The position numbers were made by a program, and so were the translations under genes. Below the pieces are notes generated by a model. That model did not search any database and was not told the DNA's origin. It saw only the letters and a list, made by a program, of their open reading frames with translations. A stretch of DNA of 19,967 nucleotides from Pseudomonadota bacterium (GTDB taxonomy: Bacteria > Pseudomonadota > Alphaproteobacteria > Acetobacterales > Acetobacteraceae): assembly GCA_023424475.1 (NCBI GenBank), contig JAFADX010000186.1, positions 1-19,967 on the forward strand. The letters are read 5' to 3'. Shown here piece by piece: positions 13,374-19,967 of this stretch (position 1 is its first letter; every line of letters begins with the position of its first letter).

Positions 13374-14717
13374 ATGTCGAATCCTGGCGAGTCGGATCCC
13401 ACGCCGATCACCTCGGTGCGGCAACTGGCCGGCTGGTTCGCCGCCGGCAGCAAGCCGCGCGGGCAGTGGCGCATCGGGACTGAGCACGAGAAGTTCGGCT
13501 TCCGCCGCGACGACCTTTCCCCTCCGCCCTACGAGCCCGGCGGCATCCGCGCGATGCTCGAGGGGCTGGCGCGCTTCGGCTGGGAACCCATCCTCGACCG
13601 CGGCAACCCGATCGGCCTGAAGCGGGGCGAGGCCTCCGTCTCGCTGGAACCGGGCGGGCAGTTCGAGCTCTCGGGCGCGCCGCTGGCGACGCTGCACGAG
13701 GCGCGCGACGAACTCGCGAACCACCTCGACGAGGTGCGTGAGGTGGCCGGGCCGCTGGGCCTCGGCTTCGCGCCGCTCGGCTTCCATCCGCTCGCGACGC
13801 GGGCCGAGATGCCGTGGATGCCGAAGGGCCGCTACGCGATCATGCGGGAATACATGCCGCGGGTCGGGCATATGGGCCTCGACATGATGCTGCGGACCTG
13901 CACGGTGCAGGTGAACCTCGACTTCGGCGAGGAGGCCGACATGGTCGAGAAGCTGCGCGTCTCGCTCGCGCTGCAGCCGCTCGCGACCGCGCTCTTCGCC
14001 AATTCGCCCTTCACCGAGGGCAAGCCCAACGGCTACCGCACGCTGCGCGGCAAGGTCTGGACCGACACCGACCCCGATCGCACCGGCATCCCCGCCGTGG
14101 CGTTCGAGGACGGCTTCGGCTTCGAGCGCTTCGCCGACTGGGTGCTCGACGTGCCGATGTACTTCATCATGCGCGACGGGCAGTGGATCGACGCGGCGGG
14201 GATGTCCTTCCGCGCCTTCCTCGAAGGCCGCGCGGAGAAGCTGAAGGGCCACACCGCGACGATGGGGGACTGGGCAGACCACGTCACCACCGTCTTCACC
14301 GATGTGCGGCTGAAGCGCTTCCTCGAGATGCGCGGCGCGGACGCCGGCGCGCCCGCCTTCCTCGACGCGCTGCCGGCCTTCTGGGTCGGGCTGCTCTATG
14401 ACGATGCCGCGCAGAAGGCGGCGCGGGCGCTGACGAAGGGCTGGTCCGTCGCGGAGATGCGGGCGCTGCGCGAGGCGGTGCCGGCGCAGGCGCTGCAGGC
14501 GAGGATCGCCGGGCGCGACCTCCGCGACGTGGCGCGCGAGGTGCTGGCCATTGCGCGCGACGGCCTCAAGGCGCGCGGCGCAGGGGAGGAGATGTTCCTC
14601 GACCCGCTCGATGCCGTGGTCGCGACGGGGCAGACCCAGGCGGATCGCTGGCTGGAACGCTGCGAGACGGTGTGGGGCGGCGACGTGTCGAAGGTGTTCG
14701 ACGAAGCGGCAATCTAG
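13374..14717 (+). CDS. gshA: Glutamate-cysteine ligase, plant/alphaproteobacterial type
   Basis: ATP-dependent cytoplasmic enzyme that makes gamma-glutamylcysteine, the first step of glutathione synthesis. The 447 residues fit the plant-type (GCS2-like) family found in alphaproteobacteria. Key segments are GTEHEKFGF (35-43, metal/glutamate-binding Glu residues), SLEPGGQFELSG (90-101), MLRTCTVQVNLDF (172-184), LFANSPFTEGKPNGYRT (207-223) and the RLKRFLEMRGAD block (312-323). The ATG at 13374 follows an AAAGGG site. Only two cysteines are seen (176 and 430). The TAG stop (14715-14717) is formed by the CTAGAG end of repeat copy 3. It probably shares a transcript with rsmE and converges on the aminotransferase gene. 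Confidence 0.95.
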   Translation: MSNPGESDPTPITSVRQLAGWFAAGSKPRGQWRIGTEHEKFGFRRDDLSPPPYEPGGIRAMLEGLARFGWEPILDRGNPIGLKRGEASVSLEPGGQFELSGAPLATLHEARDELANHLDEVREVAGPLGLGFAPLGFHPLATRAEMPWMPKGRYAIMREYMPRVGHMGLDMMLRTCTVQVNLDFGEEADMVEKLRVSLALQPLATALFANSPFTEGKPNGYRTLRGKVWTDTDPDRTGIPAVAFEDGFGFERFADWVLDVPMYFIMRDGQWIDAAGMSFRAFLEGRAEKLKGHTATMGDWADHVTTVFTDVRLKRFLEMRGADAGAPAFLDALPAFWVGLLYDDAAQKAARALTKGWSVAEMRALREAVPAQALQARIAGRDLRDVAREVLAIARDGLKARGAGEEMFLDPLDAVVATGQTQADRWLERCETVWGGDVSKVFDEAAI

Positions 14718-14799
14718 AGCAGATCCCGATCGGGCGGAATCACCTGATCGGGTGGGGGTGCGGGCCGGTGCCGGTTCCGACAGATCGGAACATGCTCTA
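14713..14799. repeat. Modular palindromic intergenic repeat, copy 3 (modules A+B)
   Basis: An 87-base element at the 3' end of gshA in the convergent gap. It starts TCTAGAGCAGATC, as the reverse of copy 2 does. Module A is a stem 14725-14734 with 14743-14752 (CCCGATCGGG/CCTGATCGGG, one G-T pair). Module C is absent. Module B follows, with a perfect 7-bp hairpin GTTCCGA-CAGA-TCGGAAC (14774-14791), and the element closes with GCTCTA. The stop codon of gshA is the TAG of its first CTAGAG. Confidence 0.85.
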
Positions 14800-14925
14800 A
14801 GCGTTCGCTCCTCGCGACTGCCGGAGGCCAAGCCGCCTTCGGCATGGGCGGGCCCTCTTCAGCGTCCTCGACAATCAGGGACCGGCCGTCGCGGGAGCAC
14901 CGGGAAATCGGAAAAGGGAGGGGGA

Positions 14926-14949
14926 TCGGGGGAGGTTCCCCTCCCCCGA
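14926..14949 (-). terminator. Rho-independent-like terminator of the aminotransferase gene
   Basis: A perfect 10-bp stem (TCGGGGGAGG with CCTCCCCCGA) and a 4-base loop lie 7 bases beyond the aminotransferase stop codon. On the minus strand the stem is followed after some C residues by TCCCTTTTCC, a short pyrimidine/T tract. The rest of the gap to repeat copy 3 (14800-14925) shows nothing I can assign. Confidence 0.65.
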
Positions 14950-14956
14950 CCTTCAC

Positions 14957-16360
14957 TCACACAGCCGCGATGCTCTCGCGCCGCAGTTCCACCGCCAGCG
15001 CGTCGAGGGACTTCTCCACGCGGTCGAACATCTCGGTCACCTCGGCCTTGGTGATGATCAGCGGCGGCGAGAAGCCCATGCTGTCGTTCATCATGGCGCG
15101 CAGGATGACGCCGTTCTCCTCGCCCAGCTTGCACAGCCGCGCGCCGGCCTTCTTCGCGGCGTCGAAAGGCTTCTTCGCCGCCTTGTCGCCTGACAGCTCG
15201 ATCGCGCCGATCAGGCCCACGCCGCGCACCTCGCCCACGATCGGGTGGTCGGTGAAGCGCTTGCGCAGTTCCGCCTGCATGTGCGCGCCGACCTCGGCCG
15301 CGTGGTCGATGAGCTTCGTCTCGTCGTAGATCTTCAGCGTCTCGATCGCGACGGCGGCCGAGACCGGGTGGCCGGAATAGGTGAAGCCATGGCCCCAGGT
15401 GCCGACGGTATGGCTGCCTTCGGCGATGCCCTGGAACACCTTCTCGTTCACCATCACCGCCGAGATCGGCAGGTAGGAGGAGGAGAGCGCCTTGGCGCAG
15501 ACCAGGATGTCCGGCTGGATGTTGAAGGTCTGCGCGCCCCAGTAGCTGCCGGTGCGCCCGAAGCCGCAGATCACCTCGTCCACCACGAAGAGCATGTCGT
15601 ACTTCTTCAGCACGGCCTGCACCTTCTCGAAGTAGGTCTTCGGCGGGACGAGCACGCCGCCGGCGCCCATCACCGGCTCGGCCCAGAAGGCCGCGCATTC
15701 CTCGGCGCCGCCTTCCTCGATGATGCGGGCTTCCAGTTCCTCGGCGAGCCGCGTCGCGAAGTCTTCCTCGGTCTCGCCAGGCTTCGCCTCATGGTAGTGG
15801 TGCGGCGTGCCGACATGGACGAAGCGGCCGCCGGCGATCGGCGCGTCGAACAGCTTGTGGTTGGCCGGCAGGCCGGTCAGCGAGGCGGCGGCCAGCGTGA
15901 TGCCGTGATACGCCTTCAGCCGCGCGAAGACCTTCTTCTTCTTCGGCTTGCCGATGGCGTTGTTCATGTACCAGATCATCTTCAGCGCCGAGTCGTTGGC
16001 CTCGGAGCCGGAATTGCCGAAGAACACCTTGCTCATCGGCGCGGGGGCGCGCTCGATCAGCATCTCGGCCAGGTCGATCATCGGCTCGTGCGACTTCGCC
16101 GTGAAGGAATGATAGAAGGGCAGCTTGCGCATCTGGTCGGTCGCGGCCTTGACCAGGCGCTCGTTGTCGAAGCCGAGCGAGGCGCACCATAGCCCGGCCA
16201 GCGCCTCGATGTACTCCTTGCCCTGCTCGTCGAAGATGCGCACGCCCTTGCCGCGGGTGATGACCAGCGGTCCGTTCTGCAGATGCGCCTTGGCGTCGGT
16301 GTAGGGGTGCAGGACATTCGCGATGTCCCGGGCGGCGTTGGAATTGCGCGGCGGTGTCAT
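14957..16360 (-). CDS. Class III (omega) aminotransferase
   Basis: PLP-dependent cytoplasmic aminotransferase of 467 residues. Family features in order: the N-terminal HPYTDAKAH segment (18-26) and GLWCASLGF (56-64), SGSEAND (117-123, phosphate binding), DEVICGFGRTG (261-271, with Asp261 to the pyridine nitrogen), Lys290 in CAKALSSSYLP (PLP Schiff base), and the Thr of HGFTYSGHP (324-332). This combination resembles omega-amino acid/putrescine/beta-alanine:pyruvate aminotransferases, but annotation of this group is often vague and the amino donor cannot be fixed. ATG 16360 has AGGAAGG about 9 bases upstream, and a good promoter lies at 16394-16422. It is a single-gene unit with its own terminator, diverging from the molybdoenzyme gene. 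Confidence 0.93.
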   Translation of the reverse strand: MTPPRNSNAARDIANVLHPYTDAKAHLQNGPLVITRGKGVRIFDEQGKEYIEALAGLWCASLGFDNERLVKAATDQMRKLPFYHSFTAKSHEPMIDLAEMLIERAPAPMSKVFFGNSGSEANDSALKMIWYMNNAIGKPKKKKVFARLKAYHGITLAAASLTGLPANHKLFDAPIAGGRFVHVGTPHHYHEAKPGETEEDFATRLAEELEARIIEEGGAEECAAFWAEPVMGAGGVLVPPKTYFEKVQAVLKKYDMLFVVDEVICGFGRTGSYWGAQTFNIQPDILVCAKALSSSYLPISAVMVNEKVFQGIAEGSHTVGTWGHGFTYSGHPVSAAVAIETLKIYDETKLIDHAAEVGAHMQAELRKRFTDHPIVGEVRGVGLIGAIELSGDKAAKKPFDAAKKAGARLCKLGEENGVILRAMMNDSMGFSPPLIITKAEVTEMFDRVEKSLDALAVELRRESIAAV

Positions 16361-16393
16361 GCTTGGGGCCTTCCTCGGCAGAACAGGTCCGGC

Positions 16394-16422
16394 ATTCTAG
16401 GCCGGCGAGCCGTTTCACCCAA
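16394..16422 (-). promoter_or_regulatory. Predicted sigma70 promoter of the aminotransferase gene
   Basis: On the minus strand TTGGGT (16422-16417) and TAGAAT (16399-16394) are separated by exactly 17 bases. The start would be near 16387, giving a leader of about 27 bases with the AGGAAGG ribosome site. An inverted repeat, CCGGC and GCCGG around the -10 (16389-16405), could be a regulator site. The -10 is five of six consensus bases. Confidence 0.55.
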
Positions 16423-16482
16423 GGGGCGGCTGTTGCGGCGCAGCCATGCCCGCGCCACCTTGGCGTGCGAAGGAGCCGCGCC

Positions 16483-18801
16483 ATGACCGAACTGAAGCCG
16501 CACGCTGCCCATTGGGGCAGTTTCGACGCCGTGGTGCGCGATGGCCGCGTCGTCGGCGTGAAGCCGTTCGCGCGCGACCCCTTCCCGGGCAGCCTGATCG
16601 AGGCGATGCCGGATATCGTCCATGCGCCCTGCCGCGTGGACCGCCCCCATGTCCGCAAGGGCTGGCTGGAGGGCCGCCGCAAGGGGACGCTGCGCGGCGG
16701 CGATGCCTTCGTTCCCGTATCCTGGGATCGCGCGGTGCGCCTGGTGGCCGGGGAGACGCGCCGCGTGCGCGCGGAGCATGGGCCGACCAGCATCTTCGGC
16801 GGCTCCTATGGCTGGTCCTCGGCCGGCCGCTTCCATCACGCGCGTTCGCAGCTGCAGCGGTTCCTTGGCCTCGCCGGCGGCTATACCGGGCAGATCAACG
16901 CCTATTCCTATGCGGCGGCGCAGGCGCTGCTGCCGCATGTCCTCGGCACCAACGAGGTGCTGCTCGGCCGCACCACGGACTGGGCGGCGATCACGCGCCA
17001 TGCGAAGGTCATGCTCTGCCTGGGCGGGCTGCCGCTGCGCAACGGGCTCGTCACCTCGGGCGGCGCCGGCCAGCACACCAACGAGATGAACCTGCGCGCG
17101 GCCGCCGAGGCGGGGCTGCGCTTCATCCAGGTCTCGCCCAACCGCGCCGACGTGCCCGACTGGTGCAACGCCGAATGGATCCCGATCCGGCCCGGCACCG
17201 ACACCGCCCTGCTGCTGGCCATGGCGCACGCGATCGTGACCGCGGGCCGGGAGGATCGCGACTACCTCGCCACCCGCTGCGTCGGCTGGGACCGCCTGCG
17301 CGCCTACGTGACGGGCGAGAGCGACGGCCAGCCCAAGACGCCCGAATGGGCCGAACCGATCACCGCCATCCCCGCCGAGACCATCCGCCGCATCGCCATG
17401 GAACTCGCCGACCAGCCGGCGATGCTGACCGCGACCTGGTCGCTGCAGCGCGCCGACTACGGTGAGCAGCCCTACTGGATGCTCGCCGCCCTCGCCGCGA
17501 TCCTGGGCAAGATCGGCAAGCCGGGGGAGGGCGTCGCCTACGGCTACGGCAGCGTGAACGGCATGGGCCAGCCGCGCCGCGAAGTACCCTCCTTCTCGAT
17601 GCCCGCGACGCGCAACCCGACCGGCACCTTCATCCCGGTCGCGCGCATCACGGACATGCTGGAGAATCCCGGCGGCGCCTACGATTTCAATGGGCGCGAA
17701 CAGCGCTATCCCGACACGCGCATCGTCTGGTGGGCGGGAGGCAATCCCTTCCACCACCACCAGGACCTCAACCGCATGCTGCGGGCCTGGGCGAAGGCCG
17801 AGACGGTCATCGTGCAGGAGCAGCACTGGACCGCCGCCGCCCGCCATGCCGACATCGTGCTGCCGGCGACGACCACGCTCGAGCGCAACGACATCGCATC
17901 CAGCGGCCGCGACCGCTTCCTGCGCGCCATGCACAAGGCGATCGACCCGGTCGGACAGGCGCGCAACGACCACGACATGCTGGCCGACATCGCCGAGGAG
18001 CTCGGCTTCCGCGACCGCTTCACCGAGCAGCGCAACGAGGATGCCTGGCTGCGCCACCTCTTCGAGCAGTGGCGGCGCCATTCGGCCGGGCTCGGCTACG
18101 AGACGCCGGACTTCGACAGCTTCTGGGCCAAGGGCTGGTGGGAGGCCGAGGCCCCCGCGCGCGGCGAGGAATACACCCAGTTCGCCGAGTTCCGCTCCGA
18201 CCCGGAGGAGCATCCGCTCGACACGCCTTCCGGCAAGATCGAGCTGTTCAGCGAGACCATCGCCTCCTTCCGCTACGACGACGCGCCGGGCCATCCGGTG
18301 TGGATCGCGCCGCGCGAATGGCTCGGCGCGCCGCAGGCCGAACGCTTCCCGCTGCATCTGCTCTCCTTCCAGCCGGCGACGCGCCTGCATGGCCAGCTCG
18401 ACCCCGGCCGCGTCGCCGCGACGAACAAGATCGCCGGGCGCGAGCCGATCACGCTGAACCCGGAGGATGCCGCCGCGCGCGGGCTGCGGGCGGGCGACAT
18501 CGTGCGCGTCTTCAACGACCGCGGCGCCTGCCTCGGTGGCCTGCGCACCGATCCGGGGCTGATGCGCGGCGTGGCGATGATGGCGACGGGCGCCTGGTTC
18601 GATCCGCTGGAACCGGGCGTGCCCGGCAGCCTCTGCGTGCACGGCAACCCGAATGTGCTGACTGCCGACATCGGCACCTCGCGTCTCGGCCAGGGACCCT
18701 CGGCGCAATCCTGCCTGGTGCAGGTGGAGAAGTGGACCGAGGCGCTGCCCCCGGTGCGCGTCCACCTGCCGCCGCGCATCGAGGCGGAGGCGCCCGCATG
18801 A
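16483..18801 (+). CDS. bisC: Molybdopterin-dependent S/N-oxide reductase, BisC-like
   Basis: A bis-MGD molybdoenzyme of the DMSO-reductase family, 772 residues, close to the length of cytoplasmic biotin sulfoxide reductase. It begins MTELKPHAAHWGSF after AAGGAG at eight bases and has no twin-arginine leader and no N-terminal Fe-S cysteine cluster. It is therefore probably cytoplasmic and draws electrons from a soluble donor. The stretch from IFGGSYGW through LAGGYTGQ aligns from memory with Rhodobacter DMSO reductase. This places Tyr109 and Trp111 at the substrate-site Tyr114/Trp116 positions and Ser142 at the Mo-ligand Ser147. The Tyr is reported as typical of S-oxide rather than TMAO reductases. 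Likely roles are reducing biotin sulfoxide or free methionine sulfoxide. The ATGA overlap at its end couples it to the PhoX-like gene. Confidence 0.88.
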   Translation: MTELKPHAAHWGSFDAVVRDGRVVGVKPFARDPFPGSLIEAMPDIVHAPCRVDRPHVRKGWLEGRRKGTLRGGDAFVPVSWDRAVRLVAGETRRVRAEHGPTSIFGGSYGWSSAGRFHHARSQLQRFLGLAGGYTGQINAYSYAAAQALLPHVLGTNEVLLGRTTDWAAITRHAKVMLCLGGLPLRNGLVTSGGAGQHTNEMNLRAAAEAGLRFIQVSPNRADVPDWCNAEWIPIRPGTDTALLLAMAHAIVTAGREDRDYLATRCVGWDRLRAYVTGESDGQPKTPEWAEPITAIPAETIRRIAMELADQPAMLTATWSLQRADYGEQPYWMLAALAAILGKIGKPGEGVAYGYGSVNGMGQPRREVPSFSMPATRNPTGTFIPVARITDMLENPGGAYDFNGREQRYPDTRIVWWAGGNPFHHHQDLNRMLRAWAKAETVIVQEQHWTAAARHADIVLPATTTLERNDIASSGRDRFLRAMHKAIDPVGQARNDHDMLADIAEELGFRDRFTEQRNEDAWLRHLFEQWRRHSAGLGYETPDFDSFWAKGWWEAEAPARGEEYTQFAEFRSDPEEHPLDTPSGKIELFSETIASFRYDDAPGHPVWIAPREWLGAPQAERFPLHLLSFQPATRLHGQLDPGRVAATNKIAGREPITLNPEDAAARGLRAGDIVRVFNDRGACLGGLRTDPGLMRGVAMMATGAWFDPLEPGVPGSLCVHGNPNVLTADIGTSRLGQGPSAQSCLVQVEKWTEALPPVRVHLPPRIEAEAPA

Positions 18802-19967
18802 TCCGCCGCCGCGGCCTGCTGCTCTCCGCGCCCGCGCTGCTCGCGGCGCCGACGTTGCGCGCGCAGTCCCTGGTCATCCGGCAGGACGACTACGTCGCGC
18901 CGGGCTGGACCCGCGGCGTGCTGATCCGCTGGGGCGACCGCGTGACCTTCGACGCGCCGGACTGGAACCCGGACTATCCGAGCCGGGAGGCGGCCTCGGC
19001 CCAGTTCGGCTGGGACGCGCGCATGCTTGCCGTCATCTCCTCCGGGCCGCAGGCGGACAACGTGCCGCGCGCGCTCCTCGCCGTCGGCCATCCGACCGTG
19101 AACGCCGCCATGGCGTTCCGGGAGGGGCGCGACATGCCCGAGGTCGCCGGGGCGATGCAGGGCGTGTCCATCGTCAATCTCGAGCGCCGCGGCACGGCCT
19201 GGAAGGTCGTGGATGGCGGCTTTCAGAACCGGCGCTTCGATGCCCGGACACTGTGCCGGAACGGCGCCGGCGGCGGGCCGCTCACCGGCATCGCCGGCGT
19301 CACGGGCGGCTGCGCGACGCCCTGGGGCACGCTGCTGCTCGCGGAAGGTGCTGCTGCCGGATGGCGCCAGCGGCTGCCCGGCCTCGAGCCCGGCGCGGTC
19401 GGGATGCTGGTCGAATTCGACCCGGCCGATCCGGGCTATGTGCCGGTGAAGCACGCCGCGCCCGGCCGTTTCGGCCCGGTGGACGTGGCGGCCGCGCTTT
19501 CGGCCGACGGGCGCGCGGTGGTCTGGATCACCGATGGTCGTCGGGGCGGCTATCTCTATCGCTTCGTCTCCGATGCCACGGCCGGGATCGGCGCGCTCGA
19601 TTCCGGCCGCATGGCGGCGGCGCGGATCGAGGGCGGTTCGCTGCGATGGGTGCCGCTGCAGCCAGGCGACCCGATGGCTGCCGCGCGCAATGCCGGGGCC
19701 ACGGCCTTCGACATGCCGGCGGGCCTGGCCTACGAGCCCGGCCGCAAGCGCCTGTGCCTTGCCGTCAGCGGCGGGGCCGGTCGCGTGCTGGACCTGCGCA
19801 TGGCCGCGGGGGACGCGGCAGCCGAAACCGGCGTGGCGGAAACCCTGCTTGAAGGCCGCGCAGCGCCGCTCCCCGCCGGCCGGCGCGGCGATGCGCCCCA
19901 GCCGGTGCCGGCCTGGCCCTGGGCCCCGGCGGTGCTCGCCTTCGATGCCGAGGGCGGCGTGCTGGTC
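18798..19967 (+). CDS. Exported PhoX/DUF839-like protein (3' end outside window)
   Basis: The first 390 residues of a protein whose frame stays open to the right edge. The ATG at 18798 overlaps the bisC-like stop as ATGA. The N-terminus RRRGLLLSAPALLAAPTLRA looks like an export signal with a twin-arginine-like RRG-LL pattern and cleavage near residue 22. The mature part resembles the PhoX/DUF839 beta-propeller family: FGWDARML (70-77), a CATPWGTLLLAEG segment (172-184) matching the family TPWGT...CEE region, and GYLYRFVS (251-258). PhoX is a metal-dependent alkaline phosphatase. The family Glu-Glu pair reads AEG here, so enzyme activity is uncertain and I call only the fold. Alternative roles include other hydrolase or binding functions. 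Its tight linkage to a cytoplasmic molybdoenzyme is unexplained. Confidence 0.75.
   Translation, partial: MIRRRGLLLSAPALLAAPTLRAQSLVIRQDDYVAPGWTRGVLIRWGDRVTFDAPDWNPDYPSREAASAQFGWDARMLAVISSGPQADNVPRALLAVGHPTVNAAMAFREGRDMPEVAGAMQGVSIVNLERRGTAWKVVDGGFQNRRFDARTLCRNGAGGGPLTGIAGVTGGCATPWGTLLLAEGAAAGWRQRLPGLEPGAVGMLVEFDPADPGYVPVKHAAPGRFGPVDVAAALSADGRAVVWITDGRRGGYLYRFVSDATAGIGALDSGRMAAARIEGGSLRWVPLQPGDPMAAARNAGATAFDMPAGLAYEPGRKRLCLAVSGGAGRVLDLRMAAGDAAAETGVAETLLEGRAAPLPAGRRGDAPQPVPAWPWAPAVLAFDAEGGVLV

Noticed and set aside
1115..14799. CRISPR array
   Set aside because: The repeats are three scattered copies at gene ends with no regular spacers and no cas genes.
13233..14831. Minus-strand frame opposite gshA
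   Set aside because: Antisense shadow; gshA motifs on the plus strand are clear.
16357..18765. Minus-strand 802-residue frame opposite the molybdoenzyme
   Set aside because: Antisense shadow with no family motifs; its length results from high GC third positions.

Overview
The window is about 70% G+C with strongly GC-biased third codon positions. Its gene content (plant-type glutamate-cysteine ligase, UbiA, RsmE, a four-cysteine lipoprotein, a WD40-cytochrome c fusion) suggests an alphaproteobacterium of the Acetobacteraceae/Rhodospirillales type, such as a Roseomonas relative. That is an inference from sequence style and family knowledge, not from a search. I see no rRNA, tRNA, CRISPR array, insertion sequence, phage gene or integrase. 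No gene-free stretch exceeds 300 bases; the longest gap is 14718-14956, which holds a repeat and a terminator.

Left part (1-5160): a MATE exporter cut by the window edge (+) converges on three minus-strand genes. In their reading order these are a ferric-reductase-like flavocytochrome, a D-2-hydroxyacid dehydrogenase and an acyl-CoA dehydrogenase. A large intergenic inverted repeat lies between the last two.

Middle (5161-10829): a small lipoprotein (-) diverges from a marR-emrA-emrB drug-efflux operon (+). Their 117-base shared control region holds two perfect palindromes, each overlapping one predicted promoter. After a weak hairpin come an SDR-family protein lacking the catalytic tyrosine and, overlapping it by 4 bases, an exported seven-bladed WD40 protein ending in a class I cytochrome c domain.

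Right part (10830-19967): a methyltransferase and ubiA (-, overlapping by 4 bases) diverge from rsmE-gshA (+). gshA converges on a class III aminotransferase (-), which diverges from a cytoplasmic BisC-type molybdoenzyme (+). That enzyme overlaps by 4 bases an exported PhoX/DUF839-like protein cut by the right edge.

The most striking non-coding feature is a modular palindromic repeat. The window has exactly three convergent gene junctions (MATE/acyl-CoA dehydrogenase, cytochrome/methyltransferase, gshA/aminotransferase), and each carries one copy. The conserved CTAGAG ends of the element supply or sit on the stop codons of the flanking genes. This fits an element used, or tolerated, as a bidirectional 3'-end/terminator module. 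Most other content is ordinary metabolism and transport, and I found no clear new multi-gene system.
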